DNA from: a virus
Virus record (IMG/VR): IMGVR_UViG_3300020205_001679
Location: 1-35,254 of that record
Length of the DNA stretch: 35,254 bases
Reading direction: 5' to 3' (one strand)
Shown: one piece after another, positions 1 through 11,426 of the stretch
Layout: each line of letters starts with the position of its first letter
Position numbering within the stretch: position 1 is the stretch's first letter
Made by a program: the position numbers and the translations under genes
Notes under the pieces: model-generated
What the model was told of the DNA's origin: nothing
Databases searched by the model: none
What the model saw: the letters and a program-made list of their open reading frames with translations, nothing else

Positions 1-2
1 TG

Positions 3-98
3 TATAAAAATAATACTATAGTTGGTAATGGCACATCATTCTTGGATAATGTTTATGAGGTTGCTGCAGTTTCAATTGCACAAACAGCAGTTCCTGGT
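3..98 (+). pseudogene. Inverted fragment of a giant tail/baseplate protein C-terminal region
   Basis: Read on the plus strand, bases 3-98 stay open and give a peptide ending FLDNVYEVAAVSIAQTAVPG. From memory, this resembles the C-terminal part of the long GxGY-repeat structural proteins of cyanomyoviruses, the family of the neighbouring minus-strand giant gene. After about base 98 the plus frame is only the antisense of that gene. The piece therefore looks like a missing C-terminal section in reverse orientation, joined at a short near-palindrome (CCTGG, 93-97). It could be a true inversion or an assembly fold-back. The family match is recall, not a search. Confidence 0.4.
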
Positions 99-3000
99 GA
101 CGAAACTGTAATTGATGAAACTGTTCCTCCAGAAATTGACGCTGTAACTAGTGCTCTTTGTGTTGTGCCAAGTCCAACAGGATTTGAAATAGTAACTGAT
201 GGAGAAGTGGTATATCCAACACCACCATCAGAAATTACAATTGAAGAGATGGTTCCTGCGCTGGAGACCACTGCTGTTGCCGATGCACCAACAATTAAAT
301 TTTGATTGATAATTTTAATTTTTGATTGAATGTTACTTGTGGCATTTTCTTTATTACTGTCAAAGAAAGTTTTTACACTTTCCACAAAAATTTCAGTTGA
401 TCCAATACCAACACTTTGGATAATATTTGTTGTTGGTTGTATTAAAGGTTCATATTGAACTCTATCTTTTGCAACATAACTTCCCTGAACAAATGTATCT
501 TCAGTTTGTCTGCACCATATGACTGGTCTTTCATAAGTTTCATTTAGAGATATACCAGGACCTGCATATGGATTTGTAAAGACGCTATCAGTGGAATTTA
601 CATTTGTAACTACTCTTGAATTTTCTTTGTAAATCAAGTTATCATCATTTAATCTAACAGTATCACCAATCTTTACAGTTTCTAAAATATCAACACTTGT
701 CGTATCTACATCACCAGTTCCCTTGTAGAAAAGAATATTGCACTTATCTCCTACTTTTGGTGGAGATGTAAAGTTTACATAACTTCCCCCAGTGAAAGTA
801 TATCCTTCTCCTGGAACCTGTAGAACATCATTTAAGAATACGAGAAGTGTTGCTTCAACATCAATAAGAGAACCAAGTTTTGCTCTTATTGAAGTTTGTT
901 GTCCGTTAATTTTGATTGGGAATGATCTTAATAAACCATCAAATAAATCTTCTGGACTATCAATTACCTGAAGATCGCCAATTGTCCATGCAGAGAATGT
1001 ATCACTTTGAATCCTATCAACAAAAATTTGGAATTCATCAAATGCTAATGATGTATTTGTTGGTATTCCTACAGTTCCACCTATAGACACTGTTAGAATT
1101 TCTCCTTGTCCATATCCATATCCAAGATTTTTAATTTCAAAGTCAATCACACTAGATCCTTGACCAACAACAATATCAACTGTTGCGTTTGATCCTGACC
1201 CCTGGACGGAAGAAGAACTATAAACTAAAGGAATATTTGCATATGATAATGGAGAATCAAAGTATACTAATGGAGCATTGGTATTTGTGTATCCTGCACC
1301 AGGATTTGTAATTGCAACTCCTGTTACACGCCCATTTACAACTGTAGCGATACCAATATATTCAATGTCAACTATTCCTAGTCCACCAGTATAAACGCCA
1401 ACATTTACTGTCTGTATTCCTGATCTATATCCAGATCCACTATTTCCAATACTAATAGAAGAGATAGTTCCTGCTACTGAGACAATCGCTGTACCACCAG
1501 CAGAAACTAATGGTTGATACCCAAATCCTTCGGTGGATCCAACAGAAACTATTATTCCACCAACAGGAACATTGGATGTATTAATATCACTACTTGTAGA
1601 TGTAGTAGATCCAGTAAACTGAATACTTGTAATACCAACACTTTCTCTAAGAGTGTAATCTCCTTCAATATCAATTAATCCACCTAATCTTTGTGGATGC
1701 TGGAATATTTCATTTATCAGAACAATAGCATTACTCGTTGATATTCCACCAATATTACTTCCAGAAGACTTCAACGTAAACTCAGTTGTTACTCCAGTAA
1801 AATCTGAAGAAATATCATCATATATGTAGTTCTTAGAGTATGGTTCTACTGAACTATTTTTTGTTGAAGATCTAATAAAAGATCTTCCACTAAATGTAGA
1901 ACTCGTGGTAATTCCAAGATAATCTCTTTGGTCTGGTGGATTTGTAGATGTTCCGAGAGGAATAGCACCATATGGAGCACTTATAAAATTAATGACATTA
2001 TCTACTATATTATAATCTCCATAAATTTTAGTAACTAAAGTTCCTGAAGAATGTGTTGTCAATCCTGTACCCATCCATCCTCTATCAACCAAGAGTACAT
2101 TTGTACTTCCAAATCCAACACTGTTAATTTTTACTATCTCATTGCCAATTTGAACTAGATCTCCACCAAAAATAGATGTAGTACCCGCAAATTTAATAAC
2201 ATCATCTACTGTGAAGACATCTTCGGCAACAGTTGTTGTTACTGATGTTGAAACTATAGGAGATTGAATTACATTATCAATTCCAATTATAACTCTGGAA
2301 TTTTGGTTTTTTGCTACAAGTGCATGAGTTGTGCTTATTCCAACAGATGTTAAATCATAAACAATAGGAGTTGTTTTCAAAGCATTTTCTGCTGAAGAAG
2401 CCAACTTAATTCTTAGATTATCTACTTTTACCGCATATACTGTAGATGGAAGTCTATCAGTTGTTCCAATACCTACAATTCCAGTATTTACGGTAGATAT
2501 TCCGATTGCCTGAGTTGTTCCAGCACCAGGATTTATATAAGTCAATTCTTCACCAGTTACATAAAAATGATTTGGAACTTTTATAGTATTTTCATTGATT
2601 TCGACTATGTTTCCATCACTTCCGTTAAAAAATCTCTCAAATATTTGATCGCCATTATGTAGCAAATTAAAAGATCTCTTAATATCAGTAAATGTTCCAG
2701 TATAAGTTCCGCCTCCACTATTAATAGATGCGTCTACTAGATCTATTTCATTTAATGGATTGGTATCATCTAAAACTCTCAATGCATTCTGGAAAACTCT
2801 AACTTGAGTATTAATGTTTGGATTTGGAGTAAAATAAAGTTCAGTTGTACTATTGGTAACTCCAACACCTATTGTTCCAAGCGTATTATCAGAAACTATT
2901 TCACCAAATTCTGTAATTGCAGAGATTGTTCCTGCAGTAGCAACAACAACTTCAGAAACTTGATATGCATTGTTTGTAGTATCTTCTACACAAACAAAAT

Positions 3001-6000
3001 AGTATGCAGAACTATGCGGATCACTGTATGATGCAATTGCATTTTCAACAGGAGATGATGTAGATCCTATTCCAGTATAAAATGAATTTAAAAGTGCCGT
3101 ATTTAAAGTAATAGTTCCAACCCCAGTTGATTGAGTTGATGCAACAGATATTCTCACAGAATCAATAATAATAGTTGAAGCTAGAGATACGTTAGGTGTA
3201 AATTTTAAAATTAAATTAGACCCAGAAATACTTGCACCAAAAGTTCCAATTCCATACCCAGCATCATTTGTTATTCTGCCATATTCTAGTAGTTCAACAT
3301 TAGATCCATCGTGAAGAACAGTAAATTCGTTGAATTCATAATATGAATCAGAATTATCACTAAGTTCTACAATAAGTTTAGAAGATCTATAGGTTGAGGC
3401 AATTCCAACAATTGTTGTTGCAGTTGATGTTCCTGGTGCAAGCGTCACATGTGATGTTTTGACCTGAATAGTATCTCCAAAATCCTGAGTTCCAATTCCA
3501 GAAATAGTATCTTTCATATTATAAGAAACATGACTAATATCAAAGTTGTTTACTGTATAATCTACAGGATAAAATTGAAGCAGACCTTCATCTCCAGAAA
3601 TTGCATAATCAAAAGATCCCATATCAGCAACAGTTTCAACTCGTCCATACTGACTAATATATGCGTTTGAATTATCGTTTATCAGTGTCAATAAAAGTAT
3701 TTGCTTTTCATCAGTGAATCTCCTATCACGAACATAGGTAATAATTTTTCTTGATCTTGCGCGATCCAGTCTAAAAATATCCACAACACTATATTGTGTG
3801 CTTCTAGGATTGCTATTAAATTCATTACTAATATCATCGATAATTAAGACTCTATTCCCTATGGATTCGACATAATCCTGAAGCACTCTAGTATTAAAAA
3901 TTATTTCTTTTGAAATAATTGGAGAGATATTTAAAGTTCTTTCTGTAGCGAGATCAAAATCATATACACAATTAGTATCGATTGTGGTTATGATATCTGC
4001 CAGACCAACAAAATTTCCATCATTTTGGTTAGTATTAATTCCAACATTTTGTTGATCCTGAGACTCTACAACTAAATCACTAAACTTTTTAAATCCTGCA
4101 GTATGATTTAATGAACTCACCGGATTATTCCAATCTTCATATTCTATCTTAGATTTAAGTGAATATGAGAAGTACTGGTAGTAATCATTATCATGTAATC
4201 TTTGGATACTGTTATTCAAAAATCCAGTTTCTAGTTCCCATCCTTTTCTAACAATAGATGAAGAATCGACATCGTATGATGAATTATATGATTCTACAAA
4301 ATCGATAATTCCTTCAGAGAAAGAAGATTGTCCGATAACTCTATCGTTTGCAAAGAAACTATCGGAAGATGATACTCTTAGTAATTCATTATTCGAATCC
4401 CAATTTTCGACTTGTCCCAATGACGTATTTGATTTAATATCCTCATCTTTAAAGAAAGTATTTTTTGTTAATTTTATGTTAAATATTGGGAAATATTTTT
4501 CAGGAACGACTATTCCAGAAGAGTTAACTGCATCAAATACTCCAGGATTTTCATTTGGTCCTAGATATTCATTCAGATTAAACGTAATTGTTCCATTAGA
4601 TCCTCCAATGTTTGGATCTATTGAAGTTAATGTGAATAATGAATAATTATATGCTGAAGAATTATATCCTTTAGAAGTAGTTCCAACACCAACGGAAACA
4701 TTTTCAATTAAAACTTTATCGCCAACTATAAATGGATAAGAAATTGTATCACTAAAACTTACAGCTAAACCAACAGTAACATCTTTAGTTATTGAATTGA
4801 ATGTTACTGAATTAATTCCTACTCCGTTTGAATTGTTTATTGGTAAAATGGTTGGTAAAGATTCATTTATGCCTTTGGTGTTTTTTAGTATTGTTACTTG
4901 GTTTGTGTTTAAATTATATCTTAAATCAACATCTTTGATTACATTACCAGTTAATCCATCAAGAACAATTAAATCTGGAGCAACTGAATAATTTTTTCCC
5001 GTAGAAGTAACACCAATACTTTCAAAAGTGTTAAGTGGGATAACTTTTAATATCTGTGGAATTTGCGCGAAAGGTCTTAAACTTCTATCTACAGGATAAT
5101 CAAATCCAATATCTAAAATTTCAACATTGCCAATTTTACCTATATTTTCGGAATTTACAGTTAATACTGCTTCTGACCCAAGACTTGAGTTAATAGAATT
5201 AATTGATGGTAAAGATTTATATCCTCTACCTCCAGCAGTTACCCTTACTTCAGAAATTCCACCAAACGCCGACAAAGAATTTGTTGCGTATGACAATGTT
5301 GATTCGGTAGAAAGATAATTTGATTTTTCAGGAATAGTAGAAACACTATATGAAAATGTTGTCGATCCCACACCAGAAATAATGTGTTTTCCACTATAAA
5401 CACTATCTTTTATAAAAATTGAATTGTTATTAATAACATCAGCGTCTGTTACTAAATTTAATTTTTCAACTGGAAGATCAGACTGATTGATTGGATTTAA
5501 ATTATAGAATAAAGTTTCTGGAACATTTTGATTAACCGTTAAAGTTAGTTTTGCTGTAGTATCGATTCCAATTCTCCCACTCTTAATTACATTGAATGTT
5601 CTTATATTATCAGTCGTGAAGAATGAATGCTTAAATTCGGGATCATAGTATAAATTGAAATCAAATGCAGAGTATCTGATCGAATTTTTAATGTATGACA
5701 ATGAATCATCCGATAAATCAAACACTAAGTTTTGATTTTTGATAACATTTATACTTGGATTTACTGAAGAAAGTGTTCCCAAAGATGCTGATGTTATGTC
5801 AACATATATTGGATTCAAAATAGTTGCATTATAATAAGATTCTGATAGTCTTATGCTATCTAAATCAACAACTATAATATAATAAATTTTACTATCTAAC
5901 AGACCCCCAGAAGGTGATGTTGAAGTATGTAATACGGCATCTCCAGTTCGATAGTTGTGATTTTGAATCGAAATAGTATTTGAGTTTATATTTACATTTG

Positions 6001-9000
6001 CGCCGACAAAATTCTTAGGATTTAATGTTAAAATTCGATTATTGTCATTATATGAAATTTTATATGTTGTAGTGACCCCAGAAATACACGTAACATTAAC
6101 AGAATCATTAAAACGAAGACCATGAGTTGTAGCTGTTGAAACTGTAACTAAATTTTTAGATATTCTTCCAGTAACTGCATTTTGGTAATTTGTAGTAAAA
6201 CTATGGTGATCCCCTGCTCCTACATTAGTCAAATACAGTGTATTAGTAGTAACTGAACTATTAATTCCAACAAACGTGCCAGTTGACCCTAATCCAACTC
6301 TAGATGTTGCTATTTGTATTAGATCATTTGTTATCTTTGCGACATAAAGAGATTGATTCTCCGTAAGAGATGTAGTTGTTACTCTATCAGTAGAAACCCC
6401 TATAGAAGTTCCTCCATTTGAAGAATAAAGAATTTCTGTTCCTGTTTGTAAATTATGATCTTTTAAATAAATTGATTTTGTAGGAACAAATATTGCAGTT
6501 ATTCCAACACCAGGATTTGAAAAATATATTGTAGATCCTATCCCAACGCCAGATACTGTTCCTATACCTAGAGATTCTTTTGGATCAAAATAAATTTCTT
6601 TATTAAGAATATAATTGGATGAAGAAATTCCACTGTTAATAGTGAACTTTCTACTCTTGGAGTAAAGAACTGTTGATGCTGTATGTGAAGTTCCTACAGT
6701 AGAGTCAAACTCTCTGAGAACTCTAATTCTAGAAGAATTTAAATCAATATTCAGAACTTTTACTTTTTCAGAGTCAAGTTCAAATATATCATTTTCTCTC
6801 ACATAAGGATAATTGAGTGATCCATATACTGAAAAATATGTAACGATTCCAGTTGAAGAAGTTGATCCAACTGAAGACTGTAAAACTAATGTATCAGTTC
6901 TAACACCTACAACAAAGTTTCCACTTAATCCTGTATTAGTTGTACTTAGACCACTTATATTAATAATATCAGAGTTTACAAGAGAGTGTGGTAAAGTAGC
7001 AAAACCAACAAATACATTGTTTGATGAGAGTGGTACAAATTCTACATTAAAAATATTTGTACTTTGAACACTTATTTGATTTATTTCTTTTCCTTTAATA
7101 GAAGATACCTTTGCAAATGCACTAGTGCCATATGTGCCTTCATTATTGAAAGATATAGTATCTCCAACTTTATAGTTAATTCCGCTGGTTTTTATGCCAA
7201 TAGAATTTATAGATCCCTTTTCACTGTATCTAACAATAGAATTACTTTGTTTAATGTCATTTGGGTTTAAAATATATTCATAATAACTATTTTTGTTAGA
7301 CAATCCATATGGTTTTGTATTTCTAAACCATCTTTTCTCATTAATATCAATATCTCTTTGATTCCATTTAGGATCAAAGTTTTCTGTTATTTTTTCAGAC
7401 TTAAATGAATTTCCTACAAAGTATGGGAAACTTGGTTTTTTATATCCACGGAAAGGTAGGGAAGATTCCGTACCTTGATCAAGCGATGCAAAATATGCAT
7501 AAGTTCCATTTGGAAATTCTGGAGTTACGCAAAATCTTCCATTGTGTGAGTCTAGATCTCCAGACGATCTGAAGGAATAATCTTCTACAAAAAATCCTAG
7601 TGGGTATGTTGAAGTCGCAGGTCTACCTATTCTATTAACTAACTCATATCCACTCTTTAATTGTTTTATAGGTCCACCAGTAGTGAAAGAATAACCATAA
7701 GGACCATAAATTGGATTCCCATCATAAGCCCATCCAATTATTGGGGAGTGATATGATGAATTAACTTCAACATTGTTTATTATTGAAAGATCTGGAAAAT
7801 ATTTTTTAACTCCACCTATTAGTCTAGAAGAATATACTGATTGTCTTAATTTTCTTGGAGCATACAAATGACAATATTCCAATTCATTATCACTGTTTAT
7901 GCCTTTTGTAATAAATCCATCATCTGCAGTGATTTGGTTGGTTTGCAAATATCTTTCTACAAGATTAATCGTCCACTTTTTGGCAAACGATTGAAAATTG
8001 GATCCAGATCCAGAAGATACCACTCTTATTTTTACAGATCCTCTAACATATCCAAATCCACCTGTGATTACTTTAACCTCGATTATGAGTCCGTCCTGGA
8101 TGATTGGAGTAAGTAGTGCTCCTTGTCCTGATCCTTCAATAATTAGATCTGGAGGAGAATTGTAACCAGAACCAGAACTTACCACCAATACTTCCACAAT
8201 CTTTCCATCTGAAATAACTGGAATTACCTCTGCACCTGTACCACTATTTGCGGAAATAGTTGGTTGTCTATTATAGTTTAGTATCTCCTGAGATCCATAA
8301 TTAGAACCTCCATTAGAAACAAAAACTGATTTTATTTCTCCTCTGAAAACTGGTTGAACTTTTGCATTGAAATCCTGCCCAGATCTTGTAGAAACTCCGA
8401 TTACTCCATCAATTGTAACAGTAATTGGTGTATAGTTAAATGTATGAGTACCAATTCCTGTTGATTGAAGTTTAACAAACTGATTCGTATTGTAGTAAAA
8501 ATCTATATTTGTGGATCCAAGTCCAACAGGAGATAATTTGAATTGGTCTTCAGATATCTTAGTCACATAATAGTCAGAGTTACTAACCAAACCAGATGGC
8601 GCAATATTAGAAGATGAATACCTAATAATTTCTCCACTATCATAACCATGATTTACTATGTCTATAGAATTATTGTAAGTATTAATACCAGATACAGATG
8701 TATTGATTTTTTTATTTTTATATCCACTTCCTGGATTAATGACATCTATTTTCAGAATTTTCTTCTTTAAATTATCTGCAACAAAAGAATGATTACCCGA
8801 TCCATATGAAGTCAAGCTTATAGTATTTACACCTATGATGGCATCATTATAGGTTTTATGTAATTTAACATTAAGAGAATCTTCGACATAAACATAATAA
8901 GATGAATTGGTACTTAATCCACCAACGGATACGCCTTTATTCGTAAGATATGTTACTTTTTCACCATCTCTAAATTTATGGAAACTAGAAAATCCAATAG

Positions 9001-11422
9001 TATTATTTGTTAAATTGACTAGAAGTGCAGTTGCCTCTGGATTAAAATTAACTGAGTGTCTAAATTCTGCAAGTTTTGCCTTTGCAATTGCTCCAGTTCC
9101 CGATCCTCCAGTAATGTTTACAATTGGATCTGTTACATAATCAAAACCAGAATCAATTACGTCAATTCTTTCTAATCCACCTTCAACACTACAAAAACCT
9201 TGTGCTGAAGACCCCTGACTATCCAATATTGATAAGATTGGAGGAGTTATAATATCATATCCAACTCCAGAACTGATAACATCAATTTTTTCAATAGCAC
9301 CATAAAATACAGAATCTTTAGATTTATAATTTAAAATTTCTACACCATTAACTAAAATACCTATTGGACCAAAATCAGTTGTCGTATCAATATCAGTTTC
9401 AATTGGATTTGATATTTTTCTAATTAAATGTTGTGATTTGAGTGTTTTATTATAAAAATCTAAATGAGAAAGTTTGTTATCTACAATTGTGCCATTACTG
9501 TCAACTGTAACAAAACTTTCATTGTAAATATTTGCTCTACTTTTTGATAGTTTTACTGAAGTATTGTTTTCTCTCTTAATATAATAAATTCCATTTGGAA
9601 TACCTAAAGAATTTGTACTGGAAATTGATTCATAGTAAACAGCATCGCCAGTATAAAAATCATGATTACCAATAACTAATGTTTCGCCAGAAAAAGATCC
9701 CGAAAACGTTATTGATCTGTCTTTAATTTCTAAAGGCTGCCCAGAATATGAAGGTAGAGAGGGAGATGCTACATAAAGATCTTCATTTTCCTCATAGTAA
9801 ACATTTTGAACATTTGTAGAGTATATACTTGCTTCAGGATAATTTATAGAATTTGTTTTAGATATCTCTTTTCTAACTTGATATTTGGAATTAAGGTTTA
9901 ATTGCCCCTGTCCCGATATAACAAATGCATTTAAGTTTTCTATTGTAGAAATTTGTCCTATAACGATATTGCCATTTGATTCTATAATTATAGAATCACC
10001 AAGAACAAAATTATTTTCATCATAAGTTTCAATCAAATATGAATTATTTGAAAGGTCAATTAAAGAAATATTTCTTACATCGTATTTTGTGGATATGTTA
10101 TAGAACCAATTGTTAAATTTTATATTATCAACTTCTTTTCCAAGAGATTTGATTTTAATAATGTCTCCATCACCACAATATTTTGTTTGATCATCAATTT
10201 GAAGATTGGATAAAACACCAGTTACTCTTACCTTTGCGATTGTACTAGTATCAAATCCAACATATCCATAAGCATAGGCATCTATTCTGATATTTGTTGT
10301 ATCTGGAATATTCTGTGTTATACCAGAACATCCAAAAAATTGCGTAAGAGATTTTGCTTGATATGAAATACTTAATTCAGTTTCATTCTGTAATCTTACA
10401 ATAAGACTACCGAATTCCGGAAATCCTACAGTTGAATCAACATCAATCGTATCTGACCCAGAAACAACTTCAGATACAATTTTTGTTTGTGGATGAATTG
10501 AAAATTTGCCAAAAACAGATCCGCTTACATCAATATCTTTATCATAGTCATAATCAAGACTTAGTATATAATATTCTTTTCTGTCTCTTGTAATTTTTTC
10601 TACGTTAGTTACTGATCCAAATGCTTTGGGAAAATCTGTTGTTTGGTCCTGAAAAAGAGTTCTATTTACAAGTAGTTCAGGATCACCATCTAATGCTTCA
10701 ACAACTAAATCACGAACTAATCTGTACTGTGCATCTGAAGGCTTAAACAAATAATCTCTAGGTTTGATGACTTCAACAGGTTCTCCGTAGAGAGCTCCAA
10801 ATAAAATAGCAAAAGAACCATCAGTTCCTTTTGAAGAATAAAAATCTTTTGCTCTTTGAATAAAAACTCTCTGATTTAAATTTGAATCTAAAATTCTATT
10901 CTCAAATCCAGGTACTATTTGTCTTTTTAATTTATCAAAAAATTCTTTTAAGAATAAAGAACTTAAATTTTGTACTGCAGTTCCAGAAGTATGCTCAGAT
11001 ATTTCTGAATCATTGAATACTAGATGATCTGAATAATTCTTATCATGGAAAGATGTAATTCCACTGAATCCTCTTACACAACCAGTGAAAGAAGTTTCTG
11101 TTTTTCCCGTATATGTAATGATTTCAGAATCAATTTGAATTAATCCATAAGTATCTGGGAATCCACTAGTTGATTCCACTAAAATATCAGTTTCAAAAAA
11201 ACTAATATCAGAAGAAAGAGTTGTTGAGTCTGTAAGTCCAGTTAGAGACTCTAATTTTATATGATGATCTAAATTCTGCAGGATGTCTGCAGAAGCCCCT
11301 GGATATTCTGTTGAGGTATAGTATTGTGATAAAAATTCTGCTACTAGAGGAAAATCTTCCTTTATAAAATTAGGAAGTTGATTCTCAACAATTGAACTAA
11401 TTTTAACTCTCTTTTCTGACAT
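53..11422 (-). CDS. Giant gp7-like baseplate wedge / YHYH-domain structural protein (3789 aa)
   Basis: Very long virion protein immediately downstream of gp6 (4-nt gap), the position of T4 gene 7. Residues ~185-230 (DFYSSKGTDGSFAILFGALY, then GEPVEVI) resemble the segment of T4 gp7 with DFYSTKG...FKVLYNEEVEIE, so the N-terminus probably attaches to the baseplate wedge. Residues ~1160-1320 hold a YHYH-type domain (YHSPIIGWAYDGNPIYGPYG; later PNGTYAYF). The rest is beta-rich repeats: at least eleven GxGY modules (SGSGYNSPP, PGAGYTNTN, GGVGYTTSP) and several NHxYxTGDxVxY modules. Late gene, co-transcribed with gp25 and gp6. The C-terminus is suspect: the last GxGY module breaks after SSPGT and the final dozen residues are unrelated, so the true protein is probably longer. 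A plain tail-fibre role is the alternative. Confidence 0.8.
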   Translation of the reverse strand: MSEKRVKISSIVENQLPNFIKEDFPLVAEFLSQYYTSTEYPGASADILQNLDHHIKLESLTGLTDSTTLSSDISFFETDILVESTSGFPDTYGLIQIDSEIITYTGKTETSFTGCVRGFSGITSFHDKNYSDHLVFNDSEISEHTSGTAVQNLSSLFLKEFFDKLKRQIVPGFENRILDSNLNQRVFIQRAKDFYSSKGTDGSFAILFGALYGEPVEVIKPRDYLFKPSDAQYRLVRDLVVEALDGDPELLVNRTLFQDQTTDFPKAFGSVTNVEKITRDRKEYYILSLDYDYDKDIDVSGSVFGKFSIHPQTKIVSEVVSGSDTIDVDSTVGFPEFGSLIVRLQNETELSISYQAKSLTQFFGCSGITQNIPDTTNIRIDAYAYGYVGFDTSTIAKVRVTGVLSNLQIDDQTKYCGDGDIIKIKSLGKEVDNIKFNNWFYNISTKYDVRNISLIDLSNNSYLIETYDENNFVLGDSIIIESNGNIVIGQISTIENLNAFVISGQGQLNLNSKYQVRKEISKTNSINYPEASIYSTNVQNVYYEENEDLYVASPSLPSYSGQPLEIKDRSITFSGSFSGETLVIGNHDFYTGDAVYYESISSTNSLGIPNGIYYIKRENNTSVKLSKSRANIYNESFVTVDSNGTIVDNKLSHLDFYNKTLKSQHLIRKISNPIETDIDTTTDFGPIGILVNGVEILNYKSKDSVFYGAIEKIDVISSGVGYDIITPPILSILDSQGSSAQGFCSVEGGLERIDVIDSGFDYVTDPIVNITGGSGTGAIAKAKLAEFRHSVNFNPEATALLVNLTNNTIGFSSFHKFRDGEKVTYLTNKGVSVGGLSTNSSYYVYVEDSLNVKLHKTYNDAIIGVNTISLTSYGSGNHSFVADNLKKKILKIDVINPGSGYKNKKINTSVSGINTYNNSIDIVNHGYDSGEIIRYSSSNIAPSGLVSNSDYYVTKISEDQFKLSPVGLGSTNIDFYYNTNQFVKLQSTGIGTHTFNYTPITVTIDGVIGVSTRSGQDFNAKVQPVFRGEIKSVFVSNGGSNYGSQEILNYNRQPTISANSGTGAEVIPVISDGKIVEVLVVSSGSGYNSPPDLIIEGSGQGALLTPIIQDGLIIEVKVITGGFGYVRGSVKIRVVSSGSGSNFQSFAKKWTINLVERYLQTNQITADDGFITKGINSDNELEYCHLYAPRKLRQSVYSSRLIGGVKKYFPDLSIINNVEVNSSYHSPIIGWAYDGNPIYGPYGYSFTTGGPIKQLKSGYELVNRIGRPATSTYPLGFFVEDYSFRSSGDLDSHNGRFCVTPEFPNGTYAYFASLDQGTESSLPFRGYKKPSFPYFVGNSFKSEKITENFDPKWNQRDIDINEKRWFRNTKPYGLSNKNSYYEYILNPNDIKQSNSIVRYSEKGSINSIGIKTSGINYKVGDTISFNNEGTYGTSAFAKVSSIKGKEINQISVQSTNIFNVEFVPLSSNNVFVGFATLPHSLVNSDIINISGLSTTNTGLSGNFVVGVRTDTLVLQSSVGSTSSTGIVTYFSVYGSLNYPYVRENDIFELDSEKVKVLNIDLNSSRIRVLREFDSTVGTSHTASTVLYSKSRKFTINSGISSSNYILNKEIYFDPKESLGIGTVSGVGIGSTIYFSNPGVGITAIFVPTKSIYLKDHNLQTGTEILYSSNGGTSIGVSTDRVTTTSLTENQSLYVAKITNDLIQIATSRVGLGSTGTFVGINSSVTTNTLYLTNVGAGDHHSFTTNYQNAVTGRISKNLVTVSTATTHGLRFNDSVNVTCISGVTTTYKISYNDNNRILTLNPKNFVGANVNINSNTISIQNHNYRTGDAVLHTSTSPSGGLLDSKIYYIIVVDLDSIRLSESYYNATILNPIYVDITSASLGTLSSVNPSINVIKNQNLVFDLSDDSLSYIKNSIRYSAFDFNLYYDPEFKHSFFTTDNIRTFNVIKSGRIGIDTTAKLTLTVNQNVPETLFYNLNPINQSDLPVEKLNLVTDADVINNNSIFIKDSVYSGKHIISGVGSTTFSYSVSTIPEKSNYLSTESTLSYATNSLSAFGGISEVRVTAGGRGYKSLPSINSINSSLGSEAVLTVNSENIGKIGNVEILDIGFDYPVDRSLRPFAQIPQILKVIPLNTFESIGVTSTGKNYSVAPDLIVLDGLTGNVIKDVDLRYNLNTNQVTILKNTKGINESLPTILPINNSNGVGINSVTFNSITKDVTVGLAVSFSDTISYPFIVGDKVLIENVSVGVGTTSKGYNSSAYNYSLFTLTSIDPNIGGSNGTITFNLNEYLGPNENPGVFDAVNSSGIVVPEKYFPIFNIKLTKNTFFKDEDIKSNTSLGQVENWDSNNELLRVSSSDSFFANDRVIGQSSFSEGIIDFVESYNSSYDVDSSSIVRKGWELETGFLNNSIQRLHDNDYYQYFSYSLKSKIEYEDWNNPVSSLNHTAGFKKFSDLVVESQDQQNVGINTNQNDGNFVGLADIITTIDTNCVYDFDLATERTLNISPIISKEIIFNTRVLQDYVESIGNRVLIIDDISNEFNSNPRSTQYSVVDIFRLDRARSRKIITYVRDRRFTDEKQILLLTLINDNSNAYISQYGRVETVADMGSFDYAISGDEGLLQFYPVDYTVNNFDISHVSYNMKDTISGIGTQDFGDTIQVKTSHVTLAPGTSTATTIVGIASTYRSSKLIVELSDNSDSYYEFNEFTVLHDGSNVELLEYGRITNDAGYGIGTFGASISGSNLILKFTPNVSLASTIIIDSVRISVASTQSTGVGTITLNTALLNSFYTGIGSTSSPVENAIASYSDPHSSAYYFVCVEDTTNNAYQVSEVVVATAGTISAITEFGEIVSDNTLGTIGVGVTNSTTELYFTPNPNINTQVRVFQNALRVLDDTNPLNEIDLVDASINSGGGTYTGTFTDIKRSFNLLHNGDQIFERFFNGSDGNIVEINENTIKVPNHFYVTGEELTYINPGAGTTQAIGISTVNTGIVGIGTTDRLPSTVYAVKVDNLRIKLASSAENALKTTPIVYDLTSVGISTTHALVAKNQNSRVIIGIDNVIQSPIVSTSVTTTVAEDVFTVDDVIKFAGTTSIFGGDLVQIGNEIVKINSVGFGSTNVLLVDRGWMGTGLTTHSSGTLVTKIYGDYNIVDNVINFISAPYGAIPLGTSTNPPDQRDYLGITTSSTFSGRSFIRSSTKNSSVEPYSKNYIYDDISSDFTGVTTEFTLKSSGSNIGGISTSNAIVLINEIFQHPQRLGGLIDIEGDYTLRESVGITSIQFTGSTTSTSSDINTSNVPVGGIIVSVGSTEGFGYQPLVSAGGTAIVSVAGTISSISIGNSGSGYRSGIQTVNVGVYTGGLGIVDIEYIGIATVVNGRVTGVAITNPGAGYTNTNAPLVYFDSPLSYANIPLVYSSSSVQGSGSNATVDIVVGQGSSVIDFEIKNLGYGYGQGEILTVSIGGTVGIPTNTSLAFDEFQIFVDRIQSDTFSAWTIGDLQVIDSPEDLFDGLLRSFPIKINGQQTSIRAKLGSLIDVEATLLVFLNDVLQVPGEGYTFTGGSYVNFTSPPKVGDKCNILFYKGTGDVDTTSVDILETVKIGDTVRLNDDNLIYKENSRVVTNVNSTDSVFTNPYAGPGISLNETYERPVIWCRQTEDTFVQGSYVAKDRVQYEPLIQPTTNIIQSVGIGSTEIFVESVKTFFDSNKENATSNIQSKIKIINQNLIVGASATAVVSSAGTISSIVISDGGVGYTTSPSVTISNPVGLGTTQRALVTASISGGTVSSITVSSPGTAVCAIETAATS

Positions 11423-11426
11423 ATCT

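Noticed and set aside
42-305. Plus-strand open frame of 87 codons
   Set aside because: After base ~98 it is the exact antisense of the giant gene; only the first part is interpreted, as an inverted fragment.
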